Assembly (NCBI GenBank): GCA_947624045.1
Contig: CANQIL010000005.1
Coordinates: forward strand, 1-64,000
Length of the DNA: 64,000 bases
Direction: 5' to 3'
Source of the DNA: an uncultured Bacilli bacterium
GTDB lineage: Bacteria > Bacillota_I > Bacilli_A > RF39 > UBA660
The first letter of the stretch is position 1. Every line of letters begins with the position of its first letter. The notes below the pieces were generated by a model. It had not been told where the DNA came from. It was given only the letters and a program-made list of their open reading frames with translations, and did not search any database. The translations under genes and the position numbers were made by a program. Shown here in pieces: positions 1-7,991 of the stretch.

Positions 1-137
1 ACTAATATAGAAAAACTGATATTTGAAATTATTCCAAGTATCAGTTAATCTTTATAATTTTTAAGCGATTGCCATATGTTGCTTGCTTTTTTTAAACACT
101 TATACTATAATTTTGTTATAGAAAGTAGGGTTTTGAA

Positions 138-932
138 ATGAGAAATATTAGTTTTTTAAAACAAAGTGGTGTTAATGTTGATAAGAGTTTAGAAATCTTT
201 GGTGATATTGAAACCTATAATGATACGATAGGTGAATTTTTAATTAGTATTGAAGATAAGTTAACTAAATTAAAAGGATTTATGGATGCTAAAGATATGG
301 CTAATTATGCTATTTATGTTCATTCATTAAAAAGTGATGCGAGAAATTTTGGTTTTGAAGAGTTAGAACAAATTGCTCAAGAGCAAGAGATGAAAAGTAA
401 AATGAATGATAGTTATTATATAATAGAAAACTTTGATAAATTAGCGCAAGTTGTTTTAAAAACTAAAAATATTGTCAAAGCTTATATGAGTGATGTTGAT
501 AAATTAAGTACAGAAAAAATAGTTTCTAATACCGATGGTTATGATAGTAAAACTATTTTAGTAGTAGATGACTCCAATATTATTAGAAACTTTGTTAAGA
601 GAATATTTAGTGATGATTATGCCGTTGGTGTAGCAGAAGATGGGGCTGAAGCTATTGATATAATTGAAAAAAATAAAAGTAATAACAATATTGTAGCGAT
701 ACTACTTGATTTAAATATGCCTAAAGTAGATGGATTTAAAGTACTTGACTATATGCAAGAGAATAATCTATTTGAAAAAATACCAGTATCAATTATATCA
801 GGAGATTCAACTAAAGAAACAATTGATAGAGCTTTTACTTATAAAATAGTTGATATGCTTAGTAAGCCATTTAATAATGATGATGTTAAAAGAGTAGTTG
901 AAAAAACCATTCTTTATCAAAATATGAAATAA
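138..932 (+). CDS. HPt-like domain plus response-regulator receiver domain protein
   Basis: N-terminal HPt-like 'YVHSLKSDARNFGFEELEQIAQEQE'; C-terminal receiver 'TILVVDDSNIIRNFVKRIF...LLDLNMPKVDGF...SKPF'. Confidence 0.85.
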   Translation: MRNISFLKQSGVNVDKSLEIFGDIETYNDTIGEFLISIEDKLTKLKGFMDAKDMANYAIYVHSLKSDARNFGFEELEQIAQEQEMKSKMNDSYYIIENFDKLAQVVLKTKNIVKAYMSDVDKLSTEKIVSNTDGYDSKTILVVDDSNIIRNFVKRIFSDDYAVGVAEDGAEAIDIIEKNKSNNNIVAILLDLNMPKVDGFKVLDYMQENNLFEKIPVSIISGDSTKETIDRAFTYKIVDMLSKPFNNDDVKRVVEKTILYQNMK

Positions 933-943
933 AATACCAGTAG

Positions 944-1276
944 TTATTTAACTATTGGTATTTTTGTATTTAACTTTAGTTCTTTAGCAGTACCTAGAGG
1001 GAGAAAATAAATATTTTTAGTTTTAAACTTAAAAATATATTTTTCTGAACGGACATTTTCTAATAAAGAGATAATTATATTATTTTTATCAGTTAGAACA
1101 ATATCAATATTTTGACATAGAAAATTAGTACTAATCCATCTCTTATTAGGAAAGTAAAGACCATAATCTATTTTTTCTAAAACAAATTTTAAGCCTTTAA
1201 AACGTTCTGAAAAACTAGTTAATTCATAAAGTTCTATTTTTTTATTTTTAATTTTTAAATACATAATAATCACCAA
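944..1276 (-). CDS. DUF192-like small protein
   Basis: 'ERFKGLKF...NIDIVLTDKNNII...FLPLGTAKEL' resembles DUF192 pattern. Confidence 0.5.
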   Translation of the reverse strand: MVIIMYLKIKNKKIELYELTSFSERFKGLKFVLEKIDYGLYFPNKRWISTNFLCQNIDIVLTDKNNIIISLLENVRSEKYIFKFKTKNIYFLPLGTAKELKLNTKIPIVK

Positions 1277-1374
1277 TTAAAATATTAAAATAATTGTATC
1301 ATATAATATTTTGAAAAGAAACTTTATAATCTTAAAAAAATATGATATTATATAAAAAAAGAGGAGGTAGAAGT

Positions 1375-2097
1375 ATGAGTGGACATTCAAAATGGGCAAC
1401 AATTCATCGTAAGAAAGGTTTATTAGATGCTGCGAGGGGAAAAGTTTTTCAAAAATTAGCTAAAGAAATCATGGTAGCAGCTAGAGCTGGAGGTCCTGAT
1501 GTAAGTCAAAATGCATCACTTCGTTTAGCTGTAGATAAAGCTAAAGCGCAAAATATGCCTAAAGATAATATTCAAAAGGCTATTGAAAAAGCTAGTGGTG
1601 GAGTAGATGGCGCTAATTATGAATCAGTTAGATATGAGGGTTATGGTCATGGTGGCGTAGCTTTTATGGTTGATTGCTTAACCGATAATCGAAATAGAAC
1701 AGCTTCCCAAGTTAGAAGTGCTTTTACTAAAGCAGGTGGTAATTTAGGAACAGATGGTTCAGTAAGTTATATGTTTAATAGACTTGGCTCTATTGTGATA
1801 CCTTCTGATTATGATGAAGATAGTATTATGTTAAGTGTTTTAGATGCGGGAGCTTCCGATTTTGAAAGAATTGAAAATACCTATATTATCACAACACCAG
1901 CTGATAGTTTTGTAAACGTTCGGGAAGCCTTAGAAAAAGAAGGCGTTAAAGAATTTTTAGAATGTGAGCTTACTTATGTACCAACAATGGAAGTTACTCT
2001 TGATGATGAGGGATGCGAGAAAGTTCATAAGTTAGTTGATGCTTTAGAAGACTTAGATGATGTTCAAGATGTATATTATAATTTAAAAGAAGATTAA
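1375..2097 (+). CDS. yebC: YebC/PmpR family transcriptional regulator
   Basis: 'MSGHSKWATIHRKKGLLDAARGKVFQKLAKEI' signature; ORF track starts at 1342 but ATG at 1375 fits the family start, preceded by GAGGAGG. Confidence 0.95.
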   Translation: MSGHSKWATIHRKKGLLDAARGKVFQKLAKEIMVAARAGGPDVSQNASLRLAVDKAKAQNMPKDNIQKAIEKASGGVDGANYESVRYEGYGHGGVAFMVDCLTDNRNRTASQVRSAFTKAGGNLGTDGSVSYMFNRLGSIVIPSDYDEDSIMLSVLDAGASDFERIENTYIITTPADSFVNVREALEKEGVKEFLECELTYVPTMEVTLDDEGCEKVHKLVDALEDLDDVQDVYYNLKED

Positions 2098-2104
2098 GAT
2101 AAAA

Positions 2105-2130
2105 ATTGCCACTATTTAGGCAGTTTTTTT
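2105..2130 (+). terminator. putative intrinsic terminator after yebC
   Basis: TGCC-actattta-GGCA followed by T8. Confidence 0.5.
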
Positions 2131-2238
2131 GTTTGAAGCAAAAAATTTGACAAACGAACGTAAGTATGATACTATGCTTTTAGAGATATTTGCTAAAAGA
2201 GAGTTAATGCTTTATAATATATAAATGGAGTGATTAAG

Positions 2239-2802
2239 ATGTATGATTATATAATTGGAAAAATTACTAATATTAAGAATAATGCTATTGTTTTAGAGAA
2301 TAGTGGGATAGGCTATTTAGTGTATGTATCTAATCCTTATTCATTTGAAATAGGTAGTGAAGTAAAAGTTTATCTTTACCAACAAATTAAAGAAGATGAA
2401 AATTCTTTGTTTGGGTTTAAAACTAATGAAGAAAAAGAGTTATTTTTAAAGCTTATTAGTGTAAAGGGATTGGGTTGCAAAATGGCGCTTCCTATCTTAG
2501 CCGTTGGTTCTATTGAGGGAATAATGGATGCGATAGAAAGAGAAAATATCTTATATTTAAAAAAATTTCCGAAAATTGGGGAGAAATTAGCTAAACAGAT
2601 AATTCTTGATTTAAAAGGCAAACTTGAATTTATTGGTGTTGGTATTTCCGATGATGAAGTTGATACGCAAGAAGAGTTGAAAGAAGTATTAATAAATTTA
2701 GGTTATAAAGAAAAAGAAATAAAACCAGTATTAAATCAAGTTGATAAGTCTTTATCAATTGAAAATCAAGTAAAGGAAGCTTTAAAGTTATTATTAAAAT
2801 AA
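2239..2802 (+). CDS. ruvA: Holliday junction DNA helicase RuvA
   Basis: 'MYDYIIGKITNIKNNAIVLENSGIGYLVYVS...LFLKLISVKGLGCKMAL'; in order with ruvB. Confidence 0.93.
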   Translation: MYDYIIGKITNIKNNAIVLENSGIGYLVYVSNPYSFEIGSEVKVYLYQQIKEDENSLFGFKTNEEKELFLKLISVKGLGCKMALPILAVGSIEGIMDAIERENILYLKKFPKIGEKLAKQIILDLKGKLEFIGVGISDDEVDTQEELKEVLINLGYKEKEIKPVLNQVDKSLSIENQVKEALKLLLK

Positions 2803-2803
2803 T

Positions 2804-3184
2804 ATGAAAGTAATTAATCTAACTAATAAAAAGAAAGAATATATTTTTGAAGAAGTAGCTAATATGCTTACTGAGCTAAGTGAATATGAAATAAAGATAT
2901 CTTTAAATAGAGAAAGTTTAAGAATAATATTTGAAGAAATTTATGGTATGTATGAAAAAAATAATATTAGTATTGGCGAGTTTAGATTAGATATTTTAAC
3001 TTACTTTAATGAAATAATGGCTAGTTGTTTAGAAGAGAATGAGGAATTTTCTTATGAATATGTGCTTGATGGTTTTAAGTACTTTCAAAGAATTTATTCA
3101 CCTGTTGAAATAACTACTAAAGAAATGGCTAAGACTTTAAAGAAAACTAGAAAGAAATTAGGAGGAGTAGATAATGGAAAATGA
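2804..3184 (+). CDS. hypothetical protein between ruvA and ruvB
   Basis: 126-aa ORF tightly packed in the ruv operon, overlapping the ruvB start. Confidence 0.7.
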   Translation: MKVINLTNKKKEYIFEEVANMLTELSEYEIKISLNRESLRIIFEEIYGMYEKNNISIGEFRLDILTYFNEIMASCLEENEEFSYEYVLDGFKYFQRIYSPVEITTKEMAKTLKKTRKKLGGVDNGK

Positions 3185-4181
3185 GAGTGTTATAAAAAAT
3201 TATGAATTAGTTGATGATAATATAATTGATAATACCATTAGGCCAGAGAGTATTGAAGAATATGTTGGTCAAAATGATGTTAAAGAAAATATAAAAGTAT
3301 TTGTTGAAGCAGCCAAGATGCGTAATGAGCCTTTAGACCATGTATTATTATATGGCCCTCCCGGATTGGGTAAGACAACTTTAGCTTTTATAATTGCGCA
3401 TGAGTTGGGAACAAAAATAAAAACAGCCAGTGGACCTAGTATTGAAAAAAGTGGAGATTTAGCGGCTATTTTATCTACTCTTGACCCGGGCGATGTTTTA
3501 TTTATCGATGAAATTCATAGAATGCCTCGTTATATAGAAGAAATTCTTTATCCAGCTATGGAAGATTTTTCTTTAGATATCATTATTGGTAGTGAAGGTA
3601 ATAGCCGTAATATTAAAATAGACTTGCCACCTTTTACTTTAGTTGGTGCCACAACTAGAGCAGGAGATTTGTCTTCACCTTTACGAGACCGTTTTGGGAT
3701 TATTTCTAAGCTACAATATTATACTATTGAGGAGTTAACGGCTATTATCAAAAGAACATCACGAGTTTTAGATATGCCTATTTCCGATGAGGCAGCTTTA
3801 GAGCTTGCTAAAAGGAGTAGAGGAACACCACGTATTGCGAATAGACTTTTTAAGCGAGTTAGAGATTTTGCTATGGTAAAAAAATTAAAAGAGATTGATT
3901 TAGAAACAACTAGTGAAGCCTTAGACCGCCTTAAAATAGATAAAATAGGTTTAGATAATACTGATCATGAATTACTACTTGCCATCATTAATAAATTTAA
4001 TGGTGGACCAGTTGGTATTGAAGCTATTAGTAGTTCCATAGGAGAAGAAGTTACAACTATCGAAGATGTATATGAGCCATACTTACTTCAAGCAGGTCTT
4101 TTAAAAAGAACAGCGCGGGGTAGAGTTGTGACTGATAAAGCTTATGAAGTATTAGGAATAAGCAAAGTTAAAAAGGAATGA
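3174..4181 (+). CDS. ruvB: Holliday junction DNA helicase RuvB
   Basis: '[28 protein letters not shown]...[14 protein letters not shown]...[17 protein letters not shown]'. Confidence 0.97.
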   Translation: MENESVIKNYELVDDNIIDNTIRPESIEEYVGQNDVKENIKVFVEAAKMRNEPLDHVLLYGPPGLGKTTLAFIIAHELGTKIKTASGPSIEKSGDLAAILSTLDPGDVLFIDEIHRMPRYIEEILYPAMEDFSLDIIIGSEGNSRNIKIDLPPFTLVGATTRAGDLSSPLRDRFGIISKLQYYTIEELTAIIKRTSRVLDMPISDEAALELAKRSRGTPRIANRLFKRVRDFAMVKKLKEIDLETTSEALDRLKIDKIGLDNTDHELLLAIINKFNGGPVGIEAISSSIGEEVTTIEDVYEPYLLQAGLLKRTARGRVVTDKAYEVLGISKVKKE

Positions 4182-4185
4182 TTTT

Positions 4186-5211
4186 ATGACATTAGATGAT
4201 TTTGATTATGAATTAGATGAAAAACTTATTGCTCAGAGTCCTCTTTTAAAAAGAGATACTTCTAAGTTAATGGTTTTGGATAGAAAAACAGGAGAGATAG
4301 AACATAAGAAATTTACGAATATTTTAGATTATTTAGAAAAAGGAGATACTTTAGTACTTAATGATACTAAGGTATTACCAGCCAGATTAATTGGGGAAAA
4401 GGAAGAAACTAAAGCTATTATTGAAGTGTTACTTTTACATAATATAGAAAATGATGTTTGGGAATGTCTTGTTAAACCAGCTAGACGTATTAAAGAAGGA
4501 ACGGTTGTTTCTTTTGGAAATGGTAAATTAAAGGCTAAATGTTTAGAAGAAAAAGCTGAGGGTATTAGAATATTTGACTTTTCTTATGAAGGCATTTTTC
4601 TAGAAATATTAGAAGAGTTAGGTACTATGCCTTTACCGCCTTATATTCATGAGCAATTGCAAGACCAAAGTAGATATCAAACAGTATATGCAAGAGAAGT
4701 AGGTAGTGCAGCTGCACCTACGGCAGGATTACATTTTACGGAAGAGTTACTAGAAAAAATAAAAGCAAAGGGCGTAAATATTGTCTATATTACTTTACAT
4801 GTTGGCTTAGGAACATTTAGGCCTGTAAATGTTTCTAAGATAGAAGAACATAAGATGCATAGCGAATACTATCATATGACAAAAGAAGTAGCAGATACTT
4901 TAACAAAGACAAGACAGAATAAGAAGAAAATTATTGCAGTTGGGACTACTTCAACTAGAACATTAGAAACAATAATGGCTAAATATAATGAGTTTAGAGA
5001 GTGTAGTGGTTATACTGATATTTTTATCTATCCACCATATGAGTTTAAGGGAATTGACGCTTTAATTACCAATTTCCATTTACCTAAATCAACTCTTTTA
5101 ATGTTGGTATCGGCTTTTAGTAGCAGAGAGTTTATCTTAAACGCTTATAATGAAGCTATTAAAAATAATTATCGATTCTTCTCTTTTGGAGATGCAATGT
5201 TCTTAAAATAA
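4186..5211 (+). CDS. queA: S-adenosylmethionine:tRNA ribosyltransferase-isomerase QueA
   Basis: '[28 protein letters not shown]...[14 protein letters not shown]'. Confidence 0.96.
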   Translation: MTLDDFDYELDEKLIAQSPLLKRDTSKLMVLDRKTGEIEHKKFTNILDYLEKGDTLVLNDTKVLPARLIGEKEETKAIIEVLLLHNIENDVWECLVKPARRIKEGTVVSFGNGKLKAKCLEEKAEGIRIFDFSYEGIFLEILEELGTMPLPPYIHEQLQDQSRYQTVYAREVGSAAAPTAGLHFTEELLEKIKAKGVNIVYITLHVGLGTFRPVNVSKIEEHKMHSEYYHMTKEVADTLTKTRQNKKKIIAVGTTSTRTLETIMAKYNEFRECSGYTDIFIYPPYEFKGIDALITNFHLPKSTLLMLVSAFSSREFILNAYNEAIKNNYRFFSFGDAMFLK

Positions 5212-5224
5212 AAATATAGGAAGT

Positions 5225-5458
5225 CTAAATTTTTCTTCCTATATTTTCTGTATTAATTTCATCATTTGTATTTTTATTTTTAAAGATTATTTTGTAGTCA
5301 CAAGCTGTGGCTATTTTTTCTATTATTTCAAAGGTTGGTTGAATTTTGCCTGTTTCATATTGTGATATAGTGTTTTGAGGGATATTAGTCATTTCAGATA
5401 TTTCATTTTGCATTAATCTTTTATTCTTCCTCATTGCTTTTAAGATTTGCCCAATCAT
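5225..5458 (-). CDS. XRE-family HTH regulator, divergent from surface protein A
   Basis: 'MRKNKRLMQNEISEMTNIPQNTISQYETGKIQPTFEIIEKIATAC' HTH_3. Confidence 0.88.
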   Translation of the reverse strand: MIGQILKAMRKNKRLMQNEISEMTNIPQNTISQYETGKIQPTFEIIEKIATACDYKIIFKNKNTNDEINTENIGRKI

Positions 5459-5502
5459 TTTACATCACCAAAAGAATTATCTCATTTTTAAAGTGAAAAT
5501 TC

Positions 5503-5559
5503 TTGAAATATCTGTAATACAGATATATAATTAAATTAATAATATCTGTTTAACAGATA
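5503..5559 (+). promoter_or_regulatory. Promoter of surface protein A with two palindromic operators
   Basis: TTGAAA (5503-5508), 17 bp, TATAAT (5526-5531); palindromes ATATCTGTAATACAGATAT (5508-5526) and TATCTGTTTAACAGATA (5543-5559). Confidence 0.75.
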
Positions 5560-5580
5560 AGTAAATTGGTTGGTGGTTAT

Positions 5581-7599
5581 ATGAATAGTAGAAAAACTAA
5601 ATTAATTATAATAGCTTGTCTATGTGTGGCAGTACTTGGTTTATCAATTGGCTATGCTTTATTATCAACAAGATTAAATATAACAGGTACCGCTAAAGTA
5701 CCAGCTAATATGTGGAACGTAGTATTTTTAAAAAAAGATGTTATTATAACTCCAACAGGTATGGCAAAATGTAGTTTAGGAAATATTGAAGGAACTAGTA
5801 TTTCCGGAATGAGTGTAGAATTTACTAAACCAGGTGATGCTTGTACTTTTAGTATTCCTGTAGAAAATACAGGTAACATTTCCGCAAAATTAGTTGATGT
5901 TACAGGAAAAAGTTCTAATTTAACATTTGTAGGTAGTGGTAAGACTGCTTTAAGTGATCAAGATTTATTAAAAAGTAATGTAGTATATGAGGTCAATTAT
6001 GGTAAAACAGCTATTAATGGAAATACTGATTTTTCAAGTATTGACTTATTAAAAGCAACCACTAAAGAAACAGTAACTTTAAGAGTAACCTTTAATCATG
6101 ATGCCGAGGATATTCCTAAAAATCCTGTAACAATAGGAGGTTTAGATAGAGGTTTTATCTTTGAAAGTTTAACCCAAGAAGAAAGCGAAGGACAAAGTGG
6201 ATCAAGCTTAGATAATATACCAAATCCGCCTGAGTTAAATGGAGATATGATACCAGTCTATTATGAAGCAACTAGTGATACAGAAGGCACATGGAAGAAA
6301 GCTGATATAAATAATGAAAATAATAATTGGTATGATTATAGTGAACAAAAGTGGGCTAATGCCGTAACAGTTACTTCTGATATAAGAGAAGAAATAAAAA
6401 AAGCTCCTGTTGGAACACCAATTGATATGAATAATATAAACACAATGTGGGTGTGGATACCAAGATATTCTTATACGATAAAAAGCGAAGATGGTGAAAA
6501 TTATTATGGAAAAGCTAGTTTTGGAAACACTAATCCAACTCAGGTTTTGCCTGGTGAAATAGATGTAAAGTTTGTATCAAAAGTAACAGAAACGGGAACA
6601 GCTCAATATACAGGAAGTAATCCAACAAATTGGCGAACCAATGAAGCCTTTGATTTTGGAGGTGAAAAGAAAAGTGGAATATGGGTCGGTAAATTTGAAA
6701 TAACAGGCAATTTATCAACATCAACAGAAGTTCAAGCATGTACAAATGAAACATGTGATGTAAGTAAAGTAACTATAAAACCAGATGCATCCTCTTTAAA
6801 AAATCAAACAGTAAGTAGCTTTTTCTATATGGCAAGAAGTATGCAAGTAAGTTATGATGATACCTATGGATTTAATGCAACTAGTGGTGATTTACACATG
6901 ATAAAAAATGATGAATGGGGAGCCGTTGCCTACTTATCGCAAAGTAAGTATGGCAAATATGGTAACAGTGATTATACTGGAATCAATAAAGAAATATACA
7001 TAAATAATCATATAAGTAAGACCGGCTATAGTGGAGGAAATCCCAATGCAAGTGAAAATGATGCGAAGTATGTATATAATGACATGACTAACTTAGAAAC
7101 AGGACAAGGCCAAGCCGGCCCAGGCGCTTCAACAACTGGAAACATATATGGATTATATGATATGAGTGGAGGGGCCTATGAATATGTAATGGGTGTTTTA
7201 GAGTACGATGCTCAAGGAATGAAAGATAATGAAGAAAAAATCGCAACAGGATCATCAGGATTTAAAGGCTTAAGTAGTAGTGGAAGTTTAATAGGAAAAT
7301 ATGATTTGCCAAATGAGAAATACTATAATAAATACAAAAGTGCTAATCCAACATCAAGTACTTGGTCATCAGCTAAACCAGAATCAGCTTGTAACGGTGG
7401 AATCTGTTATGGGCATGCTTTATCAGAAACTTCAAGTTGGTACGGTGATTCTGCACATTTTATTTACCGTAGTTCTTCGTGGTTTGTACGCGGCGGCTCT
7501 TGTAGTTCTATCACGAGTGCAGGAATTTTCTACACGTATAACGTGAATGGCAATTCCAACAACAACACTCGCTCTTGCCGTTTGGTTTTCACTCCATAA
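5581..7599 (+). CDS. Anchored surface protein A with FGE-sulfatase/C-type-lectin-like C-terminal domain and divergent tail
   Basis: N-terminal hydrophobic anchor 'KLIIIACLCVAVLGLSIGYALL'; 'GNIYGLYDMSGGAYEYVMG' FGE-like; terminal 'WFVRGGSC...GIFY...SCRLVFTP'. ORF track start 5566; ATG 5581 aligns with paralogs. Confidence 0.85.
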   Translation: MNSRKTKLIIIACLCVAVLGLSIGYALLSTRLNITGTAKVPANMWNVVFLKKDVIITPTGMAKCSLGNIEGTSISGMSVEFTKPGDACTFSIPVENTGNISAKLVDVTGKSSNLTFVGSGKTALSDQDLLKSNVVYEVNYGKTAINGNTDFSSIDLLKATTKETVTLRVTFNHDAEDIPKNPVTIGGLDRGFIFESLTQEESEGQSGSSLDNIPNPPELNGDMIPVYYEATSDTEGTWKKADINNENNNWYDYSEQKWANAVTVTSDIREEIKKAPVGTPIDMNNINTMWVWIPRYSYTIKSEDGENYYGKASFGNTNPTQVLPGEIDVKFVSKVTETGTAQYTGSNPTNWRTNEAFDFGGEKKSGIWVGKFEITGNLSTSTEVQACTNETCDVSKVTIKPDASSLKNQTVSSFFYMARSMQVSYDDTYGFNATSGDLHMIKNDEWGAVAYLSQSKYGKYGNSDYTGINKEIYINNHISKTGYSGGNPNASENDAKYVYNDMTNLETGQGQAGPGASTTGNIYGLYDMSGGAYEYVMGVLEYDAQGMKDNEEKIATGSSGFKGLSSSGSLIGKYDLPNEKYYNKYKSANPTSSTWSSAKPESACNGGICYGHALSETSSWYGDSAHFIYRSSSWFVRGGSCSSITSAGIFYTYNVNGNSNNNTRSCRLVFTP

Positions 7600-7602
7600 T
7601 AA

Positions 7603-7623
7603 AACAGCAATTTTTTTGCTGTT
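7603..7623. terminator. Bidirectional hairpin terminator
   Basis: AACAGCAA-ttttt-TTGCTGTT between convergent genes. Confidence 0.65.
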
Positions 7624-7625
7624 AG

Positions 7626-7859
7626 TTAATTATTATCCTTAACGATTGATTTTGGATATGGTTTTCTTTCATCGGTTCTATATAGTAAATAATCAACACT
7701 AGTATGATAAAAATCTGCTAGTTTTTTTAATGTATCAATAGGTATACTAATTTTTTCTAATTCATATTTACTATAATTAGATTGATCTATATTTAGATAT
7801 TTAGCTATATCTTTTTGATATAAATCTTTATCTTCTCTTAATTCTTTTAATCTATTCAT
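7626..7859 (-). CDS. XRE-family HTH regulator, divergent from surface protein B
   Basis: 'LREDKDLYQKDIAKYLNIDQSNYSKYELEKISIPIDTLKKLADFY'. Confidence 0.9.
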   Translation of the reverse strand: MNRLKELREDKDLYQKDIAKYLNIDQSNYSKYELEKISIPIDTLKKLADFYHTSVDYLLYRTDERKPYPKSIVKDNN

Positions 7860-7904
7860 ATTATCACGACCTAAATTACTTTTATCATAGTTATAAAATA
7901 ACTA

Positions 7905-7961
7905 TTGACATATAGGCAGATTTTACCTATAATATTTTTTAAATAGGTAATATATACCTAT
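7905..7961 (+). promoter_or_regulatory. Promoter of surface protein B with paired operators
   Basis: TTGACA (7905-7910), 17 bp, TATAAT (7928-7933); palindromes ATAGGcagattttACCTAT (7912-7930, imperfect) and ATAGGTAATATATACCTAT (7943-7961). Confidence 0.78.
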
Positions 7962-7991
7962 AGGATTAGAACGATTTTTAAAGAGGTAAAT

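Noticed and set aside
2376-2621. Antisense ORFs (2376-2621, 5652-5879, 6530-6754, 7958-8317, 9013-9456, 11771-12346, 18026-18223, 19431-19682, 30020-30322, 32169-32435, 59283-59492 and similar)
   Set aside because: They lie opposite well-supported genes, have no recognisable domains, and reflect codon composition of the sense strand.
7301-7546. Alternative-frame 81-aa ORF overlapping the tail of surface protein A
   Set aside because: Overlaps the variable tail in another frame, with no RBS or domain support.
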